Of a stretch of DNA of 64,000 bases, positions 36,170-45,081 are shown piece after piece; the stretch's first letter is position 1, and every line of letters begins with the position of its first letter. The notes below the pieces were generated by a model. It was not told the origin of the DNA and searched no databases. It was given only the letters and a program-made list of their open reading frames with translations. Made by a program: the position numbers and the translations under genes. The stretch is from Flavobacterium sp. 102 (GTDB lineage Bacteria > Bacteroidota > Bacteroidia > Flavobacteriales > Flavobacteriaceae): the NCBI RefSeq assembly GCF_003634615.1, contig NZ_RBKX01000001.1, forward strand, positions 2,232,001 to 2,296,000, read 5' to 3'.

Positions 36170-37846
36170 TTATGCTTTCTTATTCAACTTACTATTCTTA
36201 TACCCATAAATAAAATAAAAGACCAGTCCGATAAGCAACCAAATCCCGAACCATTGCCAGTTCGAAACTGCCATTCCTGTTAGTAAATAACAACAAGAGA
36301 TAAGTCCGAGTAACGGAATTAGAGACAAATTTTTAAGGAATGCCAATACCGCCATAACGACACACAATATTACAAAGACAACCATTGGGGCATTTTTAGC
36401 AAAAAAGTTGTCAGAATAACTAAAAGTACTTGGGAAGAAAGTAGGCAAGAAGTATTGAACCGCTCCAAAAGCACCCAAACAGATTAATGGAAATAGGTAC
36501 TTAGAATTGATATACGGAATTCGGAATTTGCCTTTAGTCGCACGTTCGGCTAATTCGGCTTCGCTTTGCGGAGACAACATCAGTACACCACCACAAACTA
36601 AGACGAAAGCGAATAAAGTTCCGATACTGGTAAAATCTAATACAAAGTTTTCATCTGTGAAGAATATCGGAATTCCAACGACTAATCCGGTTACTATAGT
36701 AGCAAATCCGGGTGTTTTATGTTTGGGATGAATTTCGGCAAATTTCTTTGGCATTAATCCGTCACGACTCATCGTCATCCAAATACGCGGTTGTCCCATT
36801 TGGAATACCAGTAATACACTGGTCATCGCTACGACAGCTGCAATAGACACTATGAACAACATCCATTTTACCCCTTTTAAAGCAAAGATTTCAGCCAATG
36901 GATCGCTTACGCCAAGTAAGTCGTATTTCACCATTCCGGTTAAAACTAAAGCTAAAATAATATAGACAATAGTACAAATCACTAAAGAATAAATCATACC
37001 GCGAGGTAAATCGCGTTGCGGGTTTTTGCTTTCTTCCGCTAAAGTTGACACCGCATCAAATCCTATATAAGCAAAGAAAACAGCAGAAACGCCGGCCATT
37101 ACACCGCCAAAACCATTCGGCATAAATGGTGTCCAATTGTCTATATCAACATAGGTAGCTCCAACAATAATCACTAAAACAATAATCGCTAATTTGATGT
37201 AAACCATTATGTTACTAAAGTTTCTGGATTCTTTAGTGCCTTTGTAAACCAAATAAGTAATTAAAACATTAATCAGAACAGCCGGTAAATCAAAGATGAT
37301 TCTTAATCCGCCAATAATAGGTGCGTTATTCCAAGCATTCAATCCTTCTCCGGTTTTGCTAGCCTCAAAAGCAGCGTGTGCCGATTTGTAGTTGATGGTC
37401 AACCATTCTGGTAAATGAAGGTGAAAACTTTCGAGTAAATTGGTAAAATAACCACTCCAAGAAAACGCTATATAGATGTTCCCAATGGAATATTCCATAA
37501 TCAAAGCCCAACCGATTATCCAAGCAAATAATTCCCCAAAGGAAACATAAGCATAAGTATAAGCACTACCCGAAACCGGAACGCGAGAAGCAAATTCGGC
37601 ATAACACATGGCAGTAAAACCACAAGCGATAGCACAAATGATGTAAAGAAAAACAACACCCGGACCGCCTGAAAAACAAGCGTTTCCTATAGCGCTAAAT
37701 GTTCCGCCACCAATGATGGCTGCTATTCCGAAGAACGTTAAATCTTTTACAGTGAGTACTCTATTTAAGCCGGAATGCTCTCCGTCACCACCTTCTTTAA
37801 GAATTACAGAAGTTGATTTTTTTCGGAACAGATTGGATAATAACAT
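36170..37846 (-). CDS. APC-family amino acid permease
   Basis: 558 residues from ATG 37846; the -7 box at 37878-37885 lies inside the longer frame from 37906. Twelve or more transmembrane helices. GGGTFSAIGNACFSGGPG near residue 45 is the substrate-binding GxG-type loop of helix 1, and FAYIGFDAVSTLAEESKNPQRDLPRG near 260 is the helix 6/7 signature of the cationic amino acid transporter-type APC group. A proton-coupled amino acid importer of the inner membrane; substrate probably a basic or neutral amino acid. Confidence 0.86.
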   Translation of the reverse strand: MLLSNLFRKKSTSVILKEGGDGEHSGLNRVLTVKDLTFFGIAAIIGGGTFSAIGNACFSGGPGVVFLYIICAIACGFTAMCYAEFASRVPVSGSAYTYAYVSFGELFAWIIGWALIMEYSIGNIYIAFSWSGYFTNLLESFHLHLPEWLTINYKSAHAAFEASKTGEGLNAWNNAPIIGGLRIIFDLPAVLINVLITYLVYKGTKESRNFSNIMVYIKLAIIVLVIIVGATYVDIDNWTPFMPNGFGGVMAGVSAVFFAYIGFDAVSTLAEESKNPQRDLPRGMIYSLVICTIVYIILALVLTGMVKYDLLGVSDPLAEIFALKGVKWMLFIVSIAAVVAMTSVLLVFQMGQPRIWMTMSRDGLMPKKFAEIHPKHKTPGFATIVTGLVVGIPIFFTDENFVLDFTSIGTLFAFVLVCGGVLMLSPQSEAELAERATKGKFRIPYINSKYLFPLICLGAFGAVQYFLPTFFPSTFSYSDNFFAKNAPMVVFVILCVVMAVLAFLKNLSLIPLLGLISCCYLLTGMAVSNWQWFGIWLLIGLVFYFIYGYKNSKLNKKA

Positions 37847-37877
37847 GGTTTTCTGGTTGGTTATGTTAACAAAAAAA

Positions 37878-37885
37878 CAAATATA
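37878..37885 (-). promoter_or_regulatory. -7 promoter element of the permease gene
   Basis: TATATTTG on the minus strand, full match; it decides the start at 37846. Confidence 0.55.
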
Positions 37886-38019
37886 AGATAAGATAACAAA
37901 AATCATGTTTTTAATCTTATTTTTTAAATAAGTTTGGTTAAGATTTGGTCAAAGCCAAAAACTATAATCCAATAGGAAAATACAATTAGAAGGTGCTTTT
38001 TTTAAACCAATTAACGAAG

Positions 38020-38027
38020 TACTTTTG
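38020..38027 (+). promoter_or_regulatory. -7 promoter element of ahpC
   Basis: TACTTTTG, full match to TAnnTTTG, 35 bp before the ATG; a T-rich rather than TTG -33. Confidence 0.55.
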
Positions 38028-38062
38028 CACCACGAAAAAATAACATTTAAACCATACACATT

Positions 38063-38698
38063 ATGTCATTAGTAGGAAAAAAATTCCCAAGTATTACAGT
38101 AGATGCCATCTCTCACATGGGAGACAATTTAAGAATCAATGTGCTTGAAGAAGCTACAAAAAACAACAAGAAAGTACTTTTATTTTGGTACCCAAAAGAT
38201 TTTACTTTCGTTTGTCCAACAGAATTACACGCTTTTCAAAATGCTTTGAGTGATTTTGAGAGCAGAAACACTATCGTAATCGGTGCTTCTTGTGATACCA
38301 ATGAAGTGCACTTCGCTTGGTTGAATACACCAAAAAACAACGGTGGAATTGAAGGTGTAACTTATCCTTTAATTGCTGATACAACCAGAAATTTATCGGC
38401 TGCTTTAGATATTTTAGATGCTGAATGGGTTTATGACGCAGAATTGAATGACGAAATTTTAGAAGGTTCCAACGTGACTTTCAGAGCGACTTATTTAATT
38501 GACGAAACCGGTAAAATTTTCCACGAAAGTGTAAATGATATGCCATTAGGAAGAAACGTAAATGAGTATTTGAGATTGATCGATGCTTACACGCACGTAC
38601 AAACTAAAGGTGAAGTTTGTCCGGCCAACTGGGAAGAAGGTAAAGAAGCAATGAACGCTGATAGATTAAGCACTGCTGCTTATTTAGCACAAAACTAA
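38063..38698 (+). CDS. ahpC: 2-Cys peroxiredoxin (AhpC/Prx1 type)
   Basis: 211 residues. The peroxidatic Cys51 is in DFTFVCPTE and the resolving Cys186 in GEVCPANW near the C-terminus, as in typical 2-Cys Prx1/AhpC enzymes. It reduces H2O2, peroxynitrite and organic peroxides in the cytosol. No AhpF gene follows; instead a thioredoxin-like gene begins 6 bp downstream and is the probable electron donor. Both are probably one transcript. Confidence 0.92.
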   Translation: MSLVGKKFPSITVDAISHMGDNLRINVLEEATKNNKKVLLFWYPKDFTFVCPTELHAFQNALSDFESRNTIVIGASCDTNEVHFAWLNTPKNNGGIEGVTYPLIADTTRNLSAALDILDAEWVYDAELNDEILEGSNVTFRATYLIDETGKIFHESVNDMPLGRNVNEYLRLIDAYTHVQTKGEVCPANWEEGKEAMNADRLSTAAYLAQN

Positions 38699-38704
38699 TA
38701 AGCC

Positions 38705-39013
38705 ATGTTAATCGAATTAAACGAAGATACTTTGCAAAATTTGGTCGACACCAATGAGAAAGTAGTGGTTCAATATTCGGCTTCTTGGTGTGGGAACTGT
38801 CGTATCATGAAACCAAAATTCAAACTATTGGCTTCACAAAATGAAGGAATGACTTTTGTTTTGGTCGATGCAGAGAATTCTCCTGAATCCAGAAAATTAG
38901 CTAATGTGTCTAACTTGCCAACCTTTGCCACTTTCGTAAATGGTAAATTGGTCAACCAAACACAAACCAATAAAGCGGAAGTTTTAGCCGAATTAGTAAC
39001 CGAAATTGTATAA
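38705..39013 (+). CDS. Thioredoxin-family protein, partner of the peroxiredoxin
   Basis: 102 residues, a single thioredoxin domain with redox motif SASWCGNC (Cys29, Cys32) and cis-Pro in VSNLPTF. The WCGNC sequence departs from WCGPC and gives a changed redox potential. It starts 6 bp after ahpC, so it is probably the dedicated reductant of that peroxidase. Cytosolic, no signal. Confidence 0.88.
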   Translation: MLIELNEDTLQNLVDTNEKVVVQYSASWCGNCRIMKPKFKLLASQNEGMTFVLVDAENSPESRKLANVSNLPTFATFVNGKLVNQTQTNKAEVLAELVTEIV

Positions 39014-39053
39014 TAGATTTTAGACTGACTTAGACAATTTAGAGGTTGACCAT

Positions 39054-39099
39054 CTAAGATGTCTAATAATCTAAGATGTCTAATAATCTAACAATCTAA
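39054..39099. repeat. CTAATAAT / CTAAGATGT tandem repeats (8-9 bp)
   Basis: CTAAGATGT, CTAATAAT, CTAAGATGT, CTAATAAT, CTAACAAT, CTAA between the thioredoxin stop and the next start codon. It belongs to the 8-bp class also seen at 55877-55916. Confidence 0.8.
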
Positions 39100-39104
39100 A
39101 AAAA

Positions 39105-39362
39105 ATGAAACTACCTGTTATCAAACATTTGACTCAATTTATAGAGGACAATGATCAAGATTATTTGATAGAAACTATTGAAGTATTAGAAGCCTTAACC
39201 GAAGTTCCTTCATTGAAAGATGAAGAATTGGATGTGATTGGCGAATTAATCTCCAATATGTATGGTGCGCTTGAAGTGCATAAAATGGTCAAAGACGGCA
39301 AAGACAAAAAAGAAGCCCTCAATGATTTTATGAAACGCGTCTTAGGCTCCATTGATAAATAA
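39105..39362 (+). CDS. Small acidic helical protein, conserved hypothetical
   Basis: 85 residues, predicted all-helical and acidic (MKLPVIKHLTQFIEDNDQDYLIETIEVLEALTEVPSLKDEELDVIGELI). No signal peptide, membrane segment or metal site. It follows ahpC and the thioredoxin gene across a 91-bp gap of repeats, so the three may share regulation. I cannot assign a function. Confidence 0.75.
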   Translation: MKLPVIKHLTQFIEDNDQDYLIETIEVLEALTEVPSLKDEELDVIGELISNMYGALEVHKMVKDGKDKKEALNDFMKRVLGSIDK

Positions 39363-39363
39363 C

Positions 39364-39394
39364 AAAAACGTCCCGATAATCGGGACGTTTTTTT
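39364..39394. terminator. Bidirectional intrinsic terminator
   Basis: AAAACGTCCCGA-TAA-TCGGGACGTTTT; its T run touches the stop codon of the convergent DoxX gene. Confidence 0.9.
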
Positions 39395-39767
39395 ATGGTG
39401 TGAAAACTGATTTGTAATTGTTCCAATAGCGATAAATTAAAAATAGATTGCCTAAGAAAAGTAAGGCCGCAATCCATAAAGTTTCCGGTGACATAAAATA
39501 ATTGATTAGTAAAATATTCAAGGTTACCGGTAAAATAACAATATTGGCTAAGGTAACATACCGACCTATAACATACGAAATGCCACATAACAATTCAACC
39601 GCTTTGGCCAAAGGGATTAAATAGGTAGAAGCCACTAAACCGGTATTAAATGCTTTGAAATTTCCGGTGGCTTCTGTTTCGGGAGCTAATTTCAGGAAGA
39701 AACTAATTGAGGCAAACAGTAAAAATAATCCAATAAGGATTCGAATAATAATGGTAGCGATTTTCAT
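39393..39767 (-). CDS. DoxX-like four-helix membrane protein
   Basis: 124 residues with four predicted transmembrane helices (about 4-22, 45-65, 70-90, 97-118). The sequence ATIIIRILIGLFLLFASISFF and the conserved GLVASTYLIPLAKAVELLCG region fit the DoxX family of small integral membrane proteins of mostly unknown role. Monocistronic, divergent from pabB. Confidence 0.75.
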   Translation of the reverse strand: MKIATIIIRILIGLFLLFASISFFLKLAPETEATGNFKAFNTGLVASTYLIPLAKAVELLCGISYVIGRYVTLANIVILPVTLNILLINYFMSPETLWIAALLFLGNLFLIYRYWNNYKSVFTP

Positions 39768-39932
39768 GATGATTGAATTTAATTGATTGTTCTATCAAAG
39801 TTAAACAAAAAAAGTAAAGATTTTTATGAAAGCTACTTATTTCATTATCAGATGTTTTACGTTGGTTTTGTCTGAGTTTTTTGAAGTTACTCAGATTGCC
39901 GGTTTTTATAAACGAAACATTATTTTTTGTTG

Positions 39933-39940
39933 TAATTTTG
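39933..39940 (+). promoter_or_regulatory. -7 promoter element of pabB
   Basis: TAATTTTG, full match, 20 bp before the TTG start at 39961. It lies inside the longer possible frame from 39826 and rules that frame's start out. Confidence 0.55.
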
Positions 39941-39960
39941 ATTTCTTTAAAAAGCACTCC

Positions 39961-41247
39961 TTGAGAACCATAATTTCTAAAAAAAATGTCCCAACCGATA
40001 CTTTCAAAAACCAATTATTGGCTTGGTCGCAACAATTCAGTCAAGTAGTTTTTTTGGATTCCAATGCCTATCAACAAAAGTATTCTAGTTATGACTGTGT
40101 TGTAGCTCTTGATGCTTTTACATCCATAAAAACAGACTATCACAATGCTTTTGAAGATTTAAAACAGTACCAACAACAAACCAAAGATTGGCTTTTCGGC
40201 TATTTGTCTTATGACCTGAAAAATGATACTGAAGTCTTAGAATCTAACAATTTTGACGGTTTAGATTTTCCCGATTTGTTTTTCTTCCAACCTAAGAAAT
40301 TATTTTTGCTCAAAGGAGATCAATTGGAGATTCATTATCTGCGAATGTGTGATGATGAAATAGATTCTGATTTAGAAGAAATCGAGACTTACAGACAACC
40401 GACAACCGACAACCGGCAACCCAAAATAGAACAGCGGATTTCAAAGGAAAACTACCTCGTCAAAGTCACTGAAATTCTCAACCACATTCACCGCGGTGAT
40501 ATTTATGAAGCGAATTTTTGCATGGAGTTTTATGCCGAAAAAGCCAAAATTAACCCTTTAGAAATTTACCAAAAACTCAACAGTATTTCAAAACCGCCAT
40601 TTGCTGCTTATTTTAAAAACAACCATCAGTATTTGCTTTGCGCTTCGCCTGAACGCTATTTGAGAAAAGAAAGAAACAAAGTTATTTCCCAGCCGATAAA
40701 AGGTACGGCCAAGCGTTATACCGACGAAGTTTCAGACCAAAAAGCAAAAACCGATTTAGCCGAAAATCCAAAGGAACGATCGGAAAATATCATGATTGTC
40801 GATTTAGTCCGAAACGATTTGTCGCATACGGCTACTAAAGGTTCTGTTGAAGTAGAAGAACTTTGCGGGATTTATTCTTTTGAGCAAGTCCATCAAATGA
40901 TTTCAACAGTAGTTTCGACCGTGGAGGATTCGATTTCGCCTGTAGAAATTCTGCGAACAACTTTCCCTATGGGAAGCATGACCGGCGCACCCAAAATTTC
41001 CGCTATGAAAATCATTGAAGATTTGGAAGATACCAAACGAGGTTTGTACAGCGGCGCCGTTGGTTATTTTACACCAAACAATGATTTCGATTTCAATGTT
41101 GTCATTCGAAGTATTTTATACAATACCCAAAACGAGTATTTGTCTTTTTCTGTTGGAAGCGCTATTACGTCACAAGCTATTCCTGAGTTAGAATATGAAG
41201 AGTGTTTGTTGAAAGCGAAAGCCATGTTCGAAGTGTTGAAATATTAG
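39961..41247 (+). CDS. pabB: Aminodeoxychorismate synthase component I (PabB/TrpE family)
   Basis: 428 residues from TTG 39961. The frame could start at ATG 39826, but the first 45 residues (IIRCFTLVLSEF...) look non-coding and contain a -7 box. From LRTIISKKN the chorismate-binding enzyme is intact: FAAYFKNNHQYLLCASPERYL, PIKGTAKR, ENIMIVDLVRNDLSH, TTFPMGSMTGAPK and YSGAVGYF. It makes aminodeoxychorismate (folate pathway) from chorismate and glutamine-derived ammonia. A GACAACC heptad array interrupts the inter-domain linker (40394-40421) without breaking the frame. Ends inside the left inverted repeat of the next cassette. Confidence 0.82.
   Translation: MRTIISKKNVPTDTFKNQLLAWSQQFSQVVFLDSNAYQQKYSSYDCVVALDAFTSIKTDYHNAFEDLKQYQQQTKDWLFGYLSYDLKNDTEVLESNNFDGLDFPDLFFFQPKKLFLLKGDQLEIHYLRMCDDEIDSDLEEIETYRQPTTDNRQPKIEQRISKENYLVKVTEILNHIHRGDIYEANFCMEFYAEKAKINPLEIYQKLNSISKPPFAAYFKNNHQYLLCASPERYLRKERNKVISQPIKGTAKRYTDEVSDQKAKTDLAENPKERSENIMIVDLVRNDLSHTATKGSVEVEELCGIYSFEQVHQMISTVVSTVEDSISPVEILRTTFPMGSMTGAPKISAMKIIEDLEDTKRGLYSGAVGYFTPNNDFDFNVVIRSILYNTQNEYLSFSVGSAITSQAIPELEYEECLLKAKAMFEVLKY
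40394..40421. repeat. GACAACC heptad array inside pabB, 4 units
   Basis: GACAACC, GACAACC, GACAACC, GGCAACC in register, encoding a TTDNRQP-like linker. It is the same family as the intergenic CCGACAA array at 15566-15600. Confidence 0.88.
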
Positions 41248-41271
41248 GGATTAGCGAAAAGGGATAAGTTA
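41246..41271. repeat. Left inverted repeat of the four-helix-bundle cassette
   Basis: 26 bp of GGGATTAG/GAAAAGGGATAAGTTA type. It matches the reverse complement of 41643-41668 in 25 of 26 positions (mismatch at 41255) and contains the pabB stop codon. Confidence 0.9.
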
Positions 41272-41291
41272 AAAGTTTTAAATGTAGAGAT

Positions 41292-41645
41292 ATGACAAGT
41301 TATAGAGATTTGATTGTTTGGCAAAAATCAATGAGTTTGGTAACGCTGATTTATAAATTAGTTCTTCAGTTACCTGAAAATGAAAAATACGGATTGACCT
41401 CTCAAATAAAAAGAAGTGCTATTTCGATTCCTTCCAATATTGCGGAAGGTTATGGAAGGAATTATAGAAAAGATTATTCGAGATTTTTACAAATTGCCCG
41501 AGGTTCATTATTTGAAAATCAAACTCAGTTGGAAATTGCAGTTAATTTAGATTTTATAAAAGCTGATGATTTAGAAGAAATTAAAGAGCTATCAATTGAA
41601 GGCGAAAAAATGTTAAATTCGTTAATTAAAAAGCTAGAGGAATAA
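41292..41645 (+). CDS. Four-helix-bundle protein (23S rRNA intervening-sequence / Avd family)
   Basis: 117 residues, the S23/IVP family with its diagnostic motifs: YRDLIVWQKSMSLV at the start, LTSQIKRSAISIPSNIAEGYGR in the middle and FLQIARGSLFENQTQLEIA towards the end. Relatives sit in intervening sequences of 23S rRNA genes and as the accessory protein Avd of diversity-generating retroelements, where they bind nucleic acid as pentamers. No rRNA or reverse transcriptase is nearby. The gene is flanked by 26-bp inverted repeats, and its TAA lies in the right one. Biochemical role unknown. Confidence 0.9.
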   Translation: MTSYRDLIVWQKSMSLVTLIYKLVLQLPENEKYGLTSQIKRSAISIPSNIAEGYGRNYRKDYSRFLQIARGSLFENQTQLEIAVNLDFIKADDLEEIKELSIEGEKMLNSLIKKLEE

Positions 41646-41668
41646 CTTATCCCTTTTCCCTAATCCCT
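41643..41668. repeat. Right inverted repeat of the four-helix-bundle cassette
   Basis: Inverted match to 41246-41271. The 25 bp from 41647 to 41671 are identical to 55612-55636. Confidence 0.9.
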
Positions 41669-41681
41669 TTTGACTTAAAAT

Positions 41682-42992
41682 ATGTTTGAGCAATTCCAAA
41701 ACCACATCAATACGAATCTTCCGTTTCTTAATGGGAAGAAATTGCTATTAGCCACTAGCGGCGGCATTGATAGCATGGTTTTGGTAAATCTTTGTCATCA
41801 ATCTAAACTTGATTTTGCGGTAGCGCATTGTAATTTTCAATTGCGTGGCGAAGAAAGCGATGAGGATGAAAACTTCGTCAAAAATCAAATAGAAAAATTA
41901 CAATTTCCAATATTCATTCAAAGATTCGACACCAAGGCTTTTGCCGAACAAAATAAACTTTCGATTCAAGTTGTCGCGCGAAACCTTCGTTATGAGTGGT
42001 TTTATACGCTTTTGGCCAACCATAATTTCGATTATATCCTAACAGCACATCATCTCGATGACAGTTTGGAAACCTTTTTAATCAACTTTACGCGTGGTTC
42101 AGGTTTAGACGGTTTGACCGGCATTCCGGAACAAAATGATAAGATTGTTCGACCTTTATTAGCCTTTTCCAGAAAGGAAATTGAAGCTTTCGCCAAAGAA
42201 AATCAAATCGCTTGGCGTGAAGACAGCAGCAATGCTTCGGATAAATATTTGCGAAACAAATTGCGTCACGACGTGATTCCGATACTGAAAGAACTGAACC
42301 CGAGTTTGCTGTCGTCTTTTGAAAATACGATTAGTCATTTGAAACAAAGTCAATCTTTGGCACAAGACGCAGCTAAGAATTTGTACCAAAAAGTTGTCAG
42401 TGAAGAAGAACATCATACGGTTATCGACTTACTCAAGTTGCTCAAATACCGAAATTACAAAGCCTATTTGTTCGATTGGTTGCAACCTTTTGGCTTTGCC
42501 GATTGGACTTCGGTTTATGAGTTAATCAATACACAATCCGGAAAGCAAGTCTTGTCCGAAACCCATATACTATTGAAAAACAGAGATTCCTTATTGTTAT
42601 TTCCAAAACAAAATATTGTAAGTGATGAAGTGTTTTGGGTGCAGAAAGAACAATCCGAAGTTAAAATTCCCTTAAAACTTGACTTTTGTAACGTAAGTGA
42701 CATTTCACTTCAATCAACTAATACTATCTTTGTCGATGAAGATTTGTTGCAGTTTCCTTTGACCATTCGCCGTTGGCAAGAAGGTGATTTTTTTCAACCT
42801 TTTGGGATGACCGGGAAAAAGAAATTGAGCAAGTATTTCAAAGATGAAAAGTTCTCTTTATTGGAAAAAAGCAATGTTTGGCTACTCTGTTCCGATGATA
42901 AAATTGTTTGGATAGTAGGGAAAAGACAAGATGAACGGTTCAAGGTAACAGCAACAACAACTAAAATTTTAAAAATCAATTACACCAACTAA
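41682..42992 (+). CDS. tilS: tRNA(Ile)-lysidine synthetase
   Basis: 436 residues. N-type ATP pyrophosphatase loop TSGGIDS at 25-31, followed by HCNFQLRGEESDEDE and the conserved TAHHLDDSLETFLINFTRGSGLDGLTGI. The C-terminal TilS domains are present (TIRRWQEGDFFQPFGMTGKKKLSKYFKDEKFS). It lysidinylates C34 of tRNA-Ile(CAU), giving AUA decoding, and is essential in most bacteria. Its stop and the dsbD start overlap by one base (TAATG), showing translational coupling. Starts just after the right inverted repeat. Confidence 0.95.
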   Translation: MFEQFQNHINTNLPFLNGKKLLLATSGGIDSMVLVNLCHQSKLDFAVAHCNFQLRGEESDEDENFVKNQIEKLQFPIFIQRFDTKAFAEQNKLSIQVVARNLRYEWFYTLLANHNFDYILTAHHLDDSLETFLINFTRGSGLDGLTGIPEQNDKIVRPLLAFSRKEIEAFAKENQIAWREDSSNASDKYLRNKLRHDVIPILKELNPSLLSSFENTISHLKQSQSLAQDAAKNLYQKVVSEEEHHTVIDLLKLLKYRNYKAYLFDWLQPFGFADWTSVYELINTQSGKQVLSETHILLKNRDSLLLFPKQNIVSDEVFWVQKEQSEVKIPLKLDFCNVSDISLQSTNTIFVDEDLLQFPLTIRRWQEGDFFQPFGMTGKKKLSKYFKDEKFSLLEKSNVWLLCSDDKIVWIVGKRQDERFKVTATTTKILKINYTN

Positions 42993-44977
42993 TGAAGAAA
43001 GCACTATTTTTTCTTTTCAGTTTTTTGGCTTTCGCCAATATAAATGCCCAAATCGTTAATCCGGTAAAGTGGACGACTAAAGTCGAAAAAATCAGCGACA
43101 CCGAATTCAATTTGGTGATGGAAGGAAAAATCGAAGACAACTGGCATGTTTATTCTCAATTTACGCCTGAAAACGGACCATTAGCGGCCGAATTCAAATT
43201 CAAAGAAGTTAAAGGAAACTATGAGTTGGTGGGCAAAGTCAAAGAAAGTCCCTATAAAAAGCAATACAACGATGTTTTTGAAGTTGACGAATATTATTTT
43301 GAAAAGAACGTAACTTTTACCCAAAAAGTAAAGATAACCAATCCGAATCTGAAGACTATAAGAGCCACGATTGATTACCAAGTGTGTAAAGAGGTTTGTA
43401 TCAATCAGGATAATACTTTTACATTTCCATTACCAAAGATTTCCATAACCAATCCGAAAGTGGTTGTTACAGTTGACACTATAAAAGCTGATACAGTTCA
43501 AGCAGTAAAAGAAGCCGATAAACCAACTGCTGTGGCAAAAGTGGCTGAACCAAAAAAAGAAGAAGATAGAGGTTTGTTGACGATTTTTTTCTTGGCCTTT
43601 TTAGGCGGATTTGCGGCTTTATTAACACCATGTGTTTTTCCAATGATTCCAATGACGGTGAGCTTTTTTACCAAGCAAAGTAAAAATCCCGGGCAAGGCA
43701 AACGCAACGCCATTTTATATGGACTTTCCATTATCGCCATTTATGTGGTTTTAGGATTAGCGATAACGGCTATTTTTGGTGCCGATGCTTTGAATGCTTT
43801 GTCTACGAATCCTTGGTTTAACTTGTTTTTCTTTTTATTGTTAGTGGTTTTTGCGGCGTCATTTTTAGGTGCTTTTGAAATCATGTTGCCGAATTCTTGG
43901 GCCAATAAGGTGGATAAACAAGCTGATAGAGGTGGTATTATCGGGATATTATTCATGGCTTTGGCCTTAGCTATCGTTTCCTTTTCTTGTACCGGACCAA
44001 TTGTTGGAACGCTATTGGTAGAATCAGCGTCCAAAGGTGGCATTGCGCCAATTGTCGGAATGCTTGGTTTTTCGTCGGCATTAGCCTTGCCGTTTATGTT
44101 GTTTGCGATGTTCCCGAGTTGGTTAAATTCATTGCCAAAATCAGGTGGTTGGTTGAATACCGTTAAAGTTTCACTAGGTTTTTTAGAATTGGCTTTAGCC
44201 TTTAAATTTTTATCCAATGCGGATTTAGTATTACAATTGCATTTATTAGAAAGAGAAGTTTTCTTGGCCATTTGGATTGCCGTATTTGGCGTTTGGGCTT
44301 TGTATTTGTTAGGTAAAATTACCACGCCACATGACAGTCCGTTATCACACATTTCGGTAGGAAGATTGTCTTTAGGGTTATTGGTTTTAGCATTTACCGT
44401 TTATATGATTCCGGGATTGTTTGGCGCACCGTTAAAATTAATTAGTGCTTTTCCGCCACCACAAACGTATAGCGAAAGTCCGCGAGGATTTTTTGGTAAC
44501 ACATCAACCTCAAAAGAAACTTTACCCGATGGCGCCAAATTAGGAGAACACGACATAATTACCTTTACCGATTATGAAAAAGGGTTGGCCTACGCCAAAG
44601 AAGTCAATAAACCTGTCATGATTGATTTTACAGGTCATGCTTGCGTCAATTGTCGTAAGATGGAAATCAATGTCTGGTCAGACGAAAAGGTGTTGAATAT
44701 TTTGAAAAATGACGTAGTGTTAATTTCTTTGTATGTAGATGAAAATATCGATTTGCCTAAAAATGAGCAGTTCATCTCTAAATCAACCGGTTCAGAAATT
44801 GTAACTGTTGGTGACAAATGGACTGATTTTATGATAACTAAATATAAAACCAACACGCAGCCGCTCTATGTTTTAATCGATTTAGAAGAACAAAACTTAA
44901 ACAATCCGATTAGTTATACTCCAAATATCAACGAATATCTGGCTTGGCTTAAAGATGGTGTTTCTAAATTTAAATAG
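42992..44977 (+). CDS. dsbD: DsbD-type thiol:disulfide interchange protein
   Basis: 661 residues with signal peptide. An N-terminal periplasmic domain (about 20-165, with the Cys pair in VCKEVCINQ), eight or so transmembrane helices (about 195-475, with the intramembrane Cys in LTPCVFPMIP and FSCTGPIVG) and a C-terminal thioredoxin-like domain (DFTGHACVNCRKMEINVW near 545-562). This is the complete three-domain architecture that carries electrons from cytosolic thioredoxin to the periplasm. Coupled to tilS by a one-base overlap and ended by a terminator. Confidence 0.92.
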   Translation: MKKALFFLFSFLAFANINAQIVNPVKWTTKVEKISDTEFNLVMEGKIEDNWHVYSQFTPENGPLAAEFKFKEVKGNYELVGKVKESPYKKQYNDVFEVDEYYFEKNVTFTQKVKITNPNLKTIRATIDYQVCKEVCINQDNTFTFPLPKISITNPKVVVTVDTIKADTVQAVKEADKPTAVAKVAEPKKEEDRGLLTIFFLAFLGGFAALLTPCVFPMIPMTVSFFTKQSKNPGQGKRNAILYGLSIIAIYVVLGLAITAIFGADALNALSTNPWFNLFFFLLLVVFAASFLGAFEIMLPNSWANKVDKQADRGGIIGILFMALALAIVSFSCTGPIVGTLLVESASKGGIAPIVGMLGFSSALALPFMLFAMFPSWLNSLPKSGGWLNTVKVSLGFLELALAFKFLSNADLVLQLHLLEREVFLAIWIAVFGVWALYLLGKITTPHDSPLSHISVGRLSLGLLVLAFTVYMIPGLFGAPLKLISAFPPPQTYSESPRGFFGNTSTSKETLPDGAKLGEHDIITFTDYEKGLAYAKEVNKPVMIDFTGHACVNCRKMEINVWSDEKVLNILKNDVVLISLYVDENIDLPKNEQFISKSTGSEIVTVGDKWTDFMITKYKTNTQPLYVLIDLEEQNLNNPISYTPNINEYLAWLKDGVSKFK

Positions 44978-44984
44978 TATAATG

Positions 44985-45012
44985 AATCCTGATGAAAATC
45001 AGGATTTTTTTA
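44985..45012 (+). terminator. Intrinsic terminator of the tilS-dsbD operon
   Basis: AATCCTGAT-GAAA-ATCAGGATT followed by a T run. Confidence 0.88.
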
Positions 45013-45081
45013 TTTCCTTATTTTTCTGACGCAACCAAACTAGATTTTTTATATCTTCATTGTAAACAAAACCTATCCTTT

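Noticed and set aside
39826..39960. N-terminal extension of pabB from ATG 39826
   Set aside because: The first 45 residues are not like any chorismate-binding enzyme and a full -7 box (39933-39940) sits inside it; TTG 39961 fits better.
41292..41645. Classical insertion sequence around the four-helix-bundle gene
   Set aside because: No transposase motif and no clear target duplication; the inverted repeats are made of the simple heptad family, so an IS call is not supported.
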